Assembly: GCA_002104895.1 (NCBI GenBank)
Contig: MCFG01000059.1
Location: forward strand, 182,501-219,758
Direction: 5' to 3'
DNA: 37,258 nt
From: Anaeromyces robustus
Taxonomy: Eukaryota > Neocallimastigomycota > Neocallimastigomycetes > Neocallimastigales > Neocallimastigaceae
Position 1 is the first letter of the stretch; each line of letters begins with the position of its first letter. Both the position numbers and the translations under genes were made by a program. Below the pieces are notes generated by a model. That model saw nothing but the letters and a program-made list of their open reading frames with translations. It did not search any database and had not been told where the DNA came from. This document shows, one piece after another, positions 17,301 through 28,836 of this stretch.

Positions 17301-18476
17301 CATAATATAGTTTGATGAATTCTATTAAATCTTTTTATTTTATTTAACATTGATTCAGATAGCATATCTCCAAATTTAGTAATCATATTATATCTATATT
17401 AAATTTAAATATTATAAAATTTTAATATACTTATACAAATTAATAAAAATATATCATACTTTTATGATTTTTTTTATCTATTTATATATATATATATATG
17501 TTTATAATATAAATAATAATAATAATTATAATAATAATTATAATAATATAATAATATTAATAATACTATATATGAATATTTTACCCAGATGAAAATATAT
17601 TTTGAGATTCCGTTTTTTGTGATAAACGTCTCTTAAAAATAAAATCTATAAAATTATTTTTATGTTGTTCTAATATTTTATATAGTGCTAAAAATTATAA
17701 ATAGATATATATATATATATTTAATATCATTGAATTCATCTAATCTCTTTTTCATTTATTATAATATTTATAAAATTATCATTTAAACATATATAAATAA
17801 TTATATTATAATGAACTATTACTTTTTTCATTTTCAATTTTTACTTTATATATATTTCTAATAATATTTTTTCTGACAGTCATATTTGTTATACCAACAA
17901 TAGCTTCCATTTTTAATTGATCAAGTTCAGTTTCTCTATTTGTTGAATCAATCAAATTCTTTTTATTATCATTGTAGTTTTTTTATTGTTGTTTTAATTT
18001 TTAAAAAAAAAATTCAATTAAAATATTATATAACATATTTCATTAAATATTATCAATTATTTTTGTTTAAAAATTTAATGAGTATATAATATATGTCATA
18101 TTATTCGGTAGAAAATTAATATAATGTAAAACAAAATAAGAAGTTTTCATCAATATAAGAATTTATTTAATTATTATATATATTATATATTGTAATATAA
18201 ATTTATTTCTAAAATTACATTAACATAAATTAAATCTTTCATCTCTTGATATGCCATCATTTTTCGATGATGTGTAGATAGTTTTCGTATCTTCATACAT
18301 ACTTCATGTACTGTATTTAAATCTTTAGCAAGATTTTTATTAGCTCCAAATCTTTATATTATACATTTTAACATATAAAAAATTACATATTTAATTAATA
18401 ATAAAATAATATTTTCATTTTAATTTCTACTTTTGTTTTTTAAGAATCTTTACCCTTTATCTGCGGAATTCATCAT
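13035..18476 (-). CDS. SPRY domain plus multiple IQ motif protein, 16 exons
   Basis: Exons: 18454-18476, 18219-18351, 17823-17958, 17585-17687, 17237-17393, 16064-17099, 15795-15912, 15335-15693, 15062-15150, 14809-14923, 14332-14643, 14096-14178, 13924-13963, 13725-13803, 13433-13584, 13035-13267. Frame holds through all junctions, giving 1055 residues from MMNSADKG. Parts: N-terminal helical region (1-250); acidic, Lys/Glu/Asn-rich linker (about 250-390); an unrecognised conserved-looking block (390-512; WRIRLLSRPLELDIIYKVY); SPRY domain (about 513-690; FYFEVNFSSNTNWRIG, DEYSFGFDNEGYIYWNN, VWGFLIDIYKGTLSLEYNN); about seven IQ motifs (740-980; AAFIIQRNWRKKL, AATKIQALWKGYHTR); and an Asp/Tyr-rich tail. 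IQ motifs bind calmodulin or EF-hand light chains, and SPRY domains bind proteins. I do not recognise a named family. A flagellar or cytoskeletal role would suit a zoospore-forming fungus but is speculation. The 15335 donor (GTATGT) was chosen because it opens the downstream frame; reading on instead gives a stop at 15300. Confidence 0.85.
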
Positions 18477-19860
18477 GAATAAAACATTTATATTCTTAAT
18501 AATAGAGTATCAATAATTTGTTATAAATGTTTTTGTTTTTTCAATAATTATATAATATATCTTTTCAATTTAAAATAAAAAAAAATAGTTAAATAATAAT
18601 ATTATCTTTAATATAATAAATTAAATTAAAACATACTAATTAAATATTTATTGTAAATAATAATAGATAGTTTATTAATATGTAAAAAAAATAAATGTAA
18701 TATTAATAAAATAAAATGGAAAGAAAAATATATAAAATCTTTTTTATATATATAAAGCTAATAGTTTTTTTTTTTTTTTTTTAATAATCATTATATCATA
18801 TCTTACTGTTATTAATATGTTATTAATCATATTTTAAATTTCATATATAATTAAAGTTGTATTTTTTATAATTTTATGGTTAGTTGGTGAGTTTATTTTA
18901 TTTGTGTATTTATTATGAAATTTTATTGATATTTCAATCTTGAAAACTTTAATTAGTATAAAAATTATTTTTTTTAATATTATATAAATAATATGAAGGA
19001 AAAACATTAAAAATAATAATTTTGTTAATAATATGAAGAAAACATATTAAATTAATAATATATAAATAATATAAAGAAAAGATATTAAAATAATAATATA
19101 TAAATAATATAAAAAAAAAAAAAAATTAAAATAATGATATAATAATAATATGAAGAAAATATATTAAAATAATAATATATAAATTTTGTAATTCAAAATA
19201 TTTTTTACAACAATATAATTTCAAAGGATTTATATAAAACATAATATTAGAAGAAAATATTAGAAATAATTTAATGAAATAAAAATACCAATAATATTTA
19301 TTAAATAATACAATATGTCATTTTATTTGATATTACAAATTTAGTTTTTAAACTATTATTAATTTTTTTCATATATTTTTGATTACTTAATTCTTTTAAG
19401 AAATATGAAAAACATTATTACTAGTAACAATTAGTATAATGTATGTAAAACTAAAAATAAATAGTATTAAATAGTAATATTTAAAAGTTTATAAAAAAAT
19501 ATATATGGAAAGCTTTTTTTTTATTGTTACATAACACCTTAATTTTTTCTTTTCATTTTTTTTTATTTATTAAACAGTTTTATTATTAGTATTTATAATG
19601 TTCAAATGGTTAGGTATTATTTATTATTATTTATAAACCTAACCTTTACATAATATATTATATATGATCATATATTAATAATTATGATCATAATTATTAA
19701 ATTATAATTATAATATAATAATATTATAATATAAAAGTGAAACTAGTTATGTTGTTTGTTTCTACATAAAAAAATAAATCTATAACAAAACAATAAATAT
19801 TATTTATATAAATGAATATAAACATGATAAAATGAGAAATTTTTATATATATTAATAATA

Positions 19861-19894
<34 letters not shown>

Positions 19895-20340
19895 GTGATG
19901 TAAAACTAATATGTGTAGCAACATATTAGTATATTTAATAATAATTATTAAATATTAAATTTATATCTTTTCTTAATAATAATTATTAAAATAATTTATT
20001 ATTTATATTTTTATTATATATTAAATATTTATTCTTTATTATATTAAATTAAATAATTCTTTTATTTTTATATATTATATAATATATTTTATTATATGTA
20101 TTTTTAATATTCTCATGTATTATTAATATTATAGTATATTAAAGTATAATCAAAATATAGTAATAATTTATTATTATTATATAGCTAAATATATTACTAT
20201 ACATAATAATTCATAAATAACTCTTATATTATTACTATATTCTTAATATATATTTTATAATATATTAGTTTATATTCTTATATATTAGATATTAAATAAC
20301 TATTTAAAATTATTAATTTTATATTATTTTTAAATTTTTC
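18477..20340. other. Intergenic AT-rich DNA upstream of the SPRY-IQ gene
   Basis: This stretch presumably contains the SPRY-IQ promoter. I see poly(T) runs (about 18766-18782 and 19864-19890), a degenerate minisatellite at 18981-19192, and no coding potential beyond chance frames. Confidence 0.7.
18981..19192. repeat. Degenerate AT-rich minisatellite, about five units
   Basis: Units of roughly 40-50 nt built on AATAATATGAAGAAAA followed by TATTAAAATAATAATATATA recur about five times with small differences and one poly(A) expansion. No coding frame runs through them. Confidence 0.7.
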
Positions 20341-20349
20341 AATTTTAAT

Positions 20350-20901
20350 AATCCTTCGTCTTGGAATTATTTTAGATCGGAGGTATTTTTCTGGTAATAA
20401 AATTAAATAATTAATAAAATAATAAAATATAATTATACTATTAAAAGCGACCAGCGCACATAAAAGTCCCGCGTATCAATAGACTTATCATGTGATTTTT
20501 CACATGAATGTATCAGAATTAAATTCCCTGCCTTACCTTTTCGGCGTCGACGCCCTTGGTATATTCATATATTTTACATTTGTACTTAAACCCTAACGCT
20601 AACTTAATAACGGGTCCAGTCTACAAGCCCCACATATGAATAGTAGTCACCAAGGAAACCGCCCAATAATTTAGAGCCGCACCCCACATTATTAGACTTA
20701 AAGATCTACTCATATACTTATATTATTTAATGAGGCGTGAGTAGCTACGCCTCAAATACTATACCTGTGCACTACCTTGCCACAGTGTAAAACCCGTGAA
20801 GGAGAAAACCACTTGTGCTTGGGGTAGATGCGGTGTCGATCCAGAAGCCTTATGTATGCTAAGGAAACGCCTTAACAACCAGGATAGAAACTGGTAGACT
20901 T
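20350..20901. other. GC-rich, hairpin-rich non-coding island
   Basis: From about 20448 to 20901, and weakly from 20354 to 20393, the base composition rises far above the surrounding AT-rich DNA, yet all six frames are closed after short runs. Clear hairpins: 20488-20507 (8-bp stem, TTTT loop), 20543-20554 (GGCGTCGACGCC, inside a TACC/GGTA closing stem), 20732-20753 (GAGGCGT/ACGCCTC), and 20878-20895 (ACCAG/CTGGT). The plus-strand right end runs into TAATAATAATAA, as at the 3' tail of LINE or SINE insertions. A weak B-box-like string GGTGTCGATCC lies at 20832. I favour the 3' end of a truncated retroposon, or a SINE, with a stand-alone structured RNA gene as the alternative. The identity is unknown; only the compositional island and the stems are certain. 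Confidence 0.6.
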
Positions 20902-20930
20902 AATAATAATAAAAAATCATTATACTTTTT

Positions 20931-21095
20931 TATAATAAAATATTTTTTTCCTATTACAATAAATACAAATAAGTATTATTAATTGTATTTTAAAAATAAT
21001 TATTATCTTAAATTATAATAAAATATTTTTTTTTCTATTACAATAAATACAAAAAGTATTATTAATTGTATTTTAAAAATAATTATTATCAAAAT
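20931..21095. repeat. Tandem duplication of an 83-bp unit beside the GC island
   Basis: Two adjacent copies (20931-21013 and 21014-21095) start TATAATAAAATATTTTTTT, contain CTATTACAATAAATACAAA and end TTTTAAAAATAATTATTATC. They differ at a handful of sites, and the start of a third copy follows. They begin some 30 bp after the island's 3' end. Confidence 0.85.
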
Positions 21096-21742
21096 TATAA
21101 TAAAAAATAAGAAAATATATATAAAATATAATTTGAAAATTAAGTTTTTGTTAATAAAATAATATTTTTCAATTATGTTTAAAGAAAAAGGAAAAATTAA
21201 TAACATATTATTATCCATTAATTATTATGCACAAATATAATTAAGTTTATTTTTATTTATAATAATTTTTTCATTTATTTTTTTTATTATCATATAGTTC
21301 ATTAAAATTAAAAAAATTATTATAAATAATATGTGTAATGTGAAAAAAAGTAGTAATAGGATAAATTAAATATCATAAATTAAATATTATAAAATATATT
21401 ATATAAAAATATAAAAATAAATATTAGAAATTAAATAGCAGATATTAAATTTAAAAAAAAAAAAAAAATTTATGATTAAAATAAATACAATTAATTAATT
21501 AATATAAGATTTCAATATATTTCAATATACTAGTTTTTTATATATCCATATATTATTTAATATGTACAAAAAAGGTATTAATTAAAAATTACTTAATTTT
21601 TTTTTTTTTTTTTTAATTTTATTTAATTATATATGTATATGCAATTATTATTGTTATTTTTTATATTAGTATTTTAGTTTTAATTATTGTACTATTTTTT
21701 TATAATAAATTAAAAATAAAGTCAAATCAAATAAAGTAAAAT

Positions 21743-21773
<31 letters not shown>

Positions 21774-22401
21774 AAAATAAAGTAAAATGAATTTTTATAT
21801 ATTTGTAAAAAAATAATAATACTAAAAATTAACATTAAATAAATATTATATAGCAATCTTTATTATTATTAGTAATTTTTATTATAAGTAATAAAAAATA
21901 TTAATAATGATTAAATGGTTTACATGATTTACATATGCTTAGTGTTTTTTTGTACAATATATTAAAATATATTTTAATATATATGAATAATTTTTATATT
22001 AAATTTATTTATATTATTTATTTATTATTAGATATAATTTAGAAAAATTTAGAAATTTTTACAATTATTGTTTCTTTAAAATAAATGCTACATTTAGAAA
22101 AAAATTAAATTTTCAAATAATAAAAATTATTGTTATTATTATTTTTTTTTTAAATATATGTTTTATCATTAATTCCATTAATTTTATTAGAGTATAATTA
22201 AAAAATCACAAATTTATCATTGTATTATTTATATTTTTATTTTTAATTAATGTAATTATGAGATCATTAATTAAAAAAAAAATAATGATTATTTAGAGTT
22301 TACAAAAAAAAAAAAAAAATAAGCTGAAATTACTATTTACTATATATATATTTGTTATTATAATATATATATAGTTAATAAATTAAAGTTACTGCTATGT
22401 T

Positions 22402-22434
<33 letters not shown>

Positions 22435-22849
22435 CTCTCGCTAAAAGAAGAATAAAAAAATTAATTATATTTATAATTTTATGTATAGGGAATGCATAAC
22501 CATTATAATACATCAATGAGAATATAAACATTTATACAGAAAATAATAGATATTTAATAGATATTTGTTATTAATAATTCATTTGTGATCTAAAAATACA
22601 GAAAAAATATATCAGTAATAATATATGCTTTTTTTATTTAGAAAGATATTTATATTAATATTTATTTTTATATTAATAAGTAATGATGATGAAATGAAAA
22701 CTATATACATTTAAAATACAATTAATATAAATCGAAAGAAATAATATATTAATTGTAAATTTTGAAGAGTTAATATAAAGAAATTAAATATTAATAACCA
22801 TTTTTAGCAAATTTTTTATATGTTTTGTAAATTATATAAATTGAATAAA

Positions 22850-22853
22850 ATAA

Positions 22854-22924
<71 letters not shown>

Positions 22925-22975
22925 ATTCATAAATAAATTAATAAATAAATATATAAATAAATAAATAATTATATT

Positions 22976-23006
<31 letters not shown>

Positions 23007-23035
23007 ATATTAATAAATAAATAAATAAATAAATA

Positions 23036-23106
<71 letters not shown>
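22850..23106. repeat. (AAAT)n microsatellite array, about 255 bp
   Basis: Some sixty AAAT/TAAA units broken by a few TTCAT, TATA and ATTATATTA interruptions. Confidence 0.97.
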
Positions 23107-24777
23107 GTACATTAAAGAAAAAAACAAATTGAAATTTTAAAGATAAATAAAAAAGGAAAAATTTAATACTTTTATTTCATTAAAAAAAAAACACATAAAA
23201 TTTAATAACTGCAGTAAAAATTTAATAAATGAAATTTAATTTTTTTAAAGTATAGAAAAACATTATTATTTTAAGATTTATATATATATATATATATAAT
23301 TATTAATATTTTAAACGTTCAAACTTGGATGATCTATTTAAACAATAAAAATACATTAGAAATAAAATTATATATAAAGATATATATTAATATAGTTAAT
23401 GAATATAATGTTTTTTTTTTTTTTTTATGAAATTGTGATATTTAACTTTATATAAATATATTTTAATATAAAATTTATATATAGTTTTTTTTTTTTTTTT
23501 TTTTTTTTGTACTTTCTATGTAATATATTTAATTGTCACATCACTTATATTAAATTACTTACAATACTTAAATTAAATAACTTATAATTTTGTTTACATT
23601 TATTAATTTTTTTTTTTAAATTATAGAAAATAAATTATTGAAAAAATTTAACACGTAACTATTAATAAAATATAATAAATTTAGTTACTATATAATAATA
23701 TAATAATAATATATATTAACATCAGAATAAGCAATTAATAATTATAAAAAAAAAAAAAAAACAATTTATATATTTTTCTTTTTATAATCTAATTTTAATT
23801 TTTTAGATTATCTTAAAAATATTTATTTTATTTCAATATAAAACGCTTAATTTTAAAAAAAATTTTATAAAATTAAATGTTATACAAGAAAAAAAAAATA
23901 ATTTTATTATATATTTAATATGCTATATAAGATTTCGATCGATAAACTATATCATTTTTATTTCATTATAATAATACATTGAACAGTTATATACTATATT
24001 ATATATAATATTCAAATTACTAAAAATAGAATTAAAAATAAAAAATAATTATTTATCATTAAATTCAATTTTTAATAGTAGAATGTATAAAACAAAATTA
24101 TAAAAAATTTATATTTTTAACTTTGCTGCCGGTTTCCATAGTTATTTAGTTTAGTCTTATTTTTATTTATAGATTTAATTCTTCATATATATACATTATA
24201 TATTAAATTTTTTTTTTTCATTATAAATATTTATATTATATATGATATTTATATTATATAATATCAATTATTTTTATATTATGAATACATCAAATAAAAT
24301 AATTATAAAGTTAATTTTTTTTTTATAAAATGCAATTATATTATTCATTATGTTTTATGAACTCATCAAAAAACCCAATTTTTTTAAAGTTTTTACAAAT
24401 AAAAAAATTATTACAATTTTATGATTTTTTTTTAAAAATATTTCTATAATAAATATCTTAACTTTAATTTTTGGTACTTTTATATAAATAATAAAATATT
24501 TCCATTACTATTTTTTTTTTCCACACACATTCAGAAGATATTTTAAGGATATTTTAATAATATATTATTAAATTATCTTTATCAATAATAGATTATAAAA
24601 AAGAATATTATTTTGGATATTAACAAATTACAAGAGTACTATATAACATATTAATAAAAGGTAACTGAATTATATTTTTAAATATAGACAAGCTTATTAC
24701 TTTTTTTTTTATAATATTTTTTTAAACAAAATTACAAAAAGATAAACAAAATACACAATCCACAATTTTTTTATTAA

Positions 24778-24803
24778 AATAAATAAATAAATAAATAAAT
24801 TCA

Positions 24804-24838
<35 letters not shown>

Positions 24839-24875
24839 ATTTATAAATAAATAAATAAATAAATAAATAAATTCA

Positions 24876-24950
<75 letters not shown>
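24778..24950. repeat. (AAAT)n microsatellite array, about 170 bp
   Basis: AAAT units broken three times by a TTCATA or TTTATA variant at spacings of roughly 40-60 bp, so that a higher-order unit seems to have been copied. Confidence 0.97.
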
Positions 24951-24951
<1 letters not shown>

Positions 24952-26082
24952 ATAATTATATATATCTATAATAAATAAGACATATTATATTAAATATACA
25001 CAAATATTAAATAAAACAAATTATATTATTAAAATATACACAGATATTAAATAAAATAAATAAAATTTATACAGATATAAAATATAAAATTAATAATATT
25101 TAATATTGATAATATTAAATATTAAGTAAAAATATCAACATCAACAAATTAATCCTAATAATTAAAATTAATTATTATTCACGTGACATAAAATTAAAAA
25201 AAAATACAGAAAAATCAAAATCATTTTAAAAAAAAAATGATATGGTAATATAAAAAGATAAAATTTTTATATGCAAGAATTAATAATAATAACAAAAATA
25301 ATAAATAATATCTTAATAAAGATTAAATAATAACATTATATTGAAAGTGAAAATTTCTTTGTAGTCATTATTAAATAAAAAGATAAATTTATTAGTTAAT
25401 ATTACTATGCTAAATAATAGATTTTTAATAATAATGAAAATATGTTAAAGAAAAAAAAATTAAGTAAAATAAACAGAATTTATATTAAAAAGTTAGTTGA
25501 ATTGAAATTAATTAATTTATATATTAAATTAGTATTTAATGTAATATATTAATAAAATAAATTATAAGGAAAAAAGAAAATAAAAATTTTTTAGTATTAT
25601 TAGAATTATCAAAAAAAAAAAAAAAAAAATTTATTTTTATTGATATTGCATATTTTATTTACTTAGATAAAATGTAAATAATTCTATTTTTATTATCAAA
25701 AAGATATATACTTGAAAAATACGTATTATTTATAAGTTATAAATAATAATAATAATAATAAAAATAATAATAATAAAAATAATAATAATAAGAAAATTAA
25801 TAAATAAATAAATAAACAAAAGCTACCGAACCAAAAATTATAACAAAAAAATATTTTAATATGATATAATACATTATTTTTTATGATAAGAAACATTATA
25901 AATACATACAACATTGTATATTAATGAGAATAATGTAAACGTAATAAAGTAATATTTTATGAAAATAACATTAATTTATTATTTATTATTTAATTATTAT
26001 TTACTTATATTTATTAATTATTTATTCATACATTCTATCGATCAACAATATATGATTATATATATAATAAATAGAAAGAAAA

Positions 26083-26121
<39 letters not shown>

Positions 26122-26266
26122 ATAGTAAATAAATAAATACAAAAAATAAATATATAAATAAGTAAATAAATGTATTATAATATATATAATATAATGAATG
26201 AATGAATGAGTAAATAAATAAATAATAAATAAATAAATAAATAATAAATAAATAAATAAATAAATA
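26083..26266. repeat. (AAAT)n microsatellite array with AATG units
   Basis: AAAT units with an internal block of AATG repeats at about 26195-26208. The minus-strand frame of Leu, Ile and Phe across it is an artefact. Confidence 0.95.
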
Positions 26267-28197
26267 GCATTTTAAAATACAGATAAATAACATATGAAAA
26301 ATAACAAATAACATATATATAAAGATATAAATAATATATATAGTTATTATTAAGAAGTGTAATATATTATATATGAAGTTATATATATAATAATATATAA
26401 TCTATATTAATCCAATATTAATCCTTTTTGAATATTAGATGAGGATGTTTACAATTATAGAAAATAAACAAATATATTATAAAGAAAAAAAAGAAGAAAA
26501 GAAAAAAAAAAAATTAAAAAAAAAAAATAGAAAAGAAAAACAGAAATGTTAAATAAAAGGAGATAATCCTTTAAATACTTAGATAAAATAAATAATAATA
26601 ATAAGGATAAAAAATGAATTTTTTAATCAATACATTTTAAAAAAATAAATAATTTATAGTTTAGTTTATCAAGAAAACTTTTATAAAAAGACAAAGTGAA
26701 ATAATATTCAATAATTTTATTATATCAATAGAGAATAGAAGATAATAAAAGTGTTTTATTTTATATTACAGACAGAATTTTTTTTTTCCTTATTATTAGC
26801 TTAACTTTTTTTTTTTTTTTTTTCTATATTTATCCTTCAACTAAGCACAATTATAAACAAGCATAAAAAATTTAAAACTAAACATAAACAAGATATAAAA
26901 AAAAAGTTAACATAGAATATAATAAAATATAATAAAATACTAAATAAATAATATAAAATAATTATTATTTAATATAATATAATTTAATATAATTTAATAT
27001 AATTTAATTATAATATAAGAGTATTTTTATAAATAAAATAATAATTTAGTTTAAAGGGATCATCCTCATAATCCAAAAATGTTAATATATAGATATGATT
27101 AAAATAATATATTATATAAATATATTAAAATACACTCAAAATTAACCAATAAAAATCAAGTAAATTTTTCATGTTCAAATAAATAGAAATAATGATATAA
27201 AATATTGATAACCAAATATATTATAATATATGTCAACAATATATTATTAAATGAATGGCCATAATTATTAGTTTTAAATAATAAAAGAATAATAAAAGAA
27301 TAAAAAATTTTATATAATAAAAGAATAATAAAAGAATAAAAAAATTAAAAATTAAATAAATAATAAAGTTATATAATATATATAATATTATATTAGTGTA
27401 AAAAAAAAATAAATAGTTTAAAAAGCTTATGTTAGATATGTAATTTGAAATAGTAGATATAATATATTAATTTATATATAAACTTAATATAGTTTAATTG
27501 AAATGAAATTACTTAATATTAATGAATATTCGTATAATCAAATACATTTATTATATATTATATTATATAAAGTGTAATTGAAATCATACAAATAATTAAT
27601 ATACATAAATATATGCAATATATTCATAATATAGTGGATTGTATATAATTTTAATTATAAAATTAATTAAAAAAGAAGTAAATTAAAAAAATAATAATAA
27701 TATTTTATTATAATAATAATAATATTAAATAATAAAAATTATTTAATATAATGAAATTATGAAGAATTAAAAAAAAAAAAAAAAAAAAAAAGCAATAATT
27801 AAAGTTAAAAAAAAGAATAATTAAAAAATACAATTAGTATAATAATAAAAAATTAATATTTTTTTCCAATATAAAAGACAAAAAAGTATTTACGTTTAAT
27901 TAGTTTTTTTTTTTTTTTTTATTTTCCTTTGTTCTTAAAAATTAAATTTTTTTTAAGGAATAAAAGAAAAAAAAAATAAGAATCAAAAATAACATAAATA
28001 TATATTGGGATAAATTATTGTTAAAAAAAATATATATATTAATCAAAACATATTAAAATAATATATTAAAAATAAAATAAAATTGTTATTGATATAACAT
28101 AGGATAAAAATAAATATATATATATATAAAGTAAAATAAAATAAATTTTGAATAAAATAATTAATATATAATTAAAACATATAATAAATAAACAAAG

Positions 28198-28801
28198 ATG
28201 CTTCCATATATGAATAGTAAGGATGACCATCACAGAAGATGTGCTACTGGTATTCTTCCACATCAACAACCAAGATGGCTTCCACCACCAGAAACTCTTC
28301 ATCTCTGGAAAGAATTTGAAACTCCAGAACCAGCTGGTAAATATATAAAATATTATTGAAAATAAAAATGAAAGAATTGGGATATAATATAATTTATGAA
28401 TTATAGGAATTTTATTTTTTTTATTTTTTTTTGTTTCATTATCTTTTTTTTAAATAGATATTAGCAGAAAGAATAATTAGTATTTGGATTTTATTTAAGA
28501 GATATAGAATATATTATAAATAAAATAATTTGGAATTTTTATATAAGATGTTTATTAATAAAATTTAAAATGAATATTCGAGTTTAATTTTAAAAATGTT
28601 GATTTAGTAATACAGAAAGGAAGAAAATAGAATGAATTAAAAATAATGTTTAATATAATAATATATATATAAATATATTTATAAAAAATAAAAAAAATTA
28701 AAATAAAATAAGAATTTTTAATTTATATTTATATAAAAATTTATTATAAATGTTAATTGTCAAAAAATGATCATTAAAATAAATATAAATGAATTTGTGA
28801 T

Positions 28802-28836
<35 letters not shown>

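Larger units (their letters stand above)
20902..28197. other. 7.3-kb gene desert upstream of the glycogen phosphorylase gene
   Basis: I read both strands for coding islands, which elsewhere in this window show a clear rise in GC, and found none here. The content is AT-rich low-complexity DNA with homopolymer runs (for example poly(T) at about 22408-22432 and 23489-23508), three AAAT arrays and small TTA/AATA clusters. The last few hundred bases should hold the phosphorylase promoter, but no motif can be defended. Confidence 0.7.

Noticed and set aside
20585-20602. Telomere-like string AAACCCTAACGCTAAC as a telomerase RNA template
   Set aside because: Only one exact CCCTAA unit is present, the next differs, and no flanking pseudoknot could be drawn. 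Not enough for a telomerase RNA call.
20832-20842. tRNA-type B box (GGTGTCGATCC) in the GC island
   Set aside because: It has an extra base against the consensus, and no A box or cloverleaf lies at the right distance.
22850-23106. CRISPR-like or centromeric satellite array
   Set aside because: The period is only four bases with no spacers; it is a plain microsatellite.
25726-26314. Minus-strand hydrophobic frames in the desert (Leu/Phe/Ile)
   Set aside because: They are readings of AAAT and AAT repeats, not membrane proteins.
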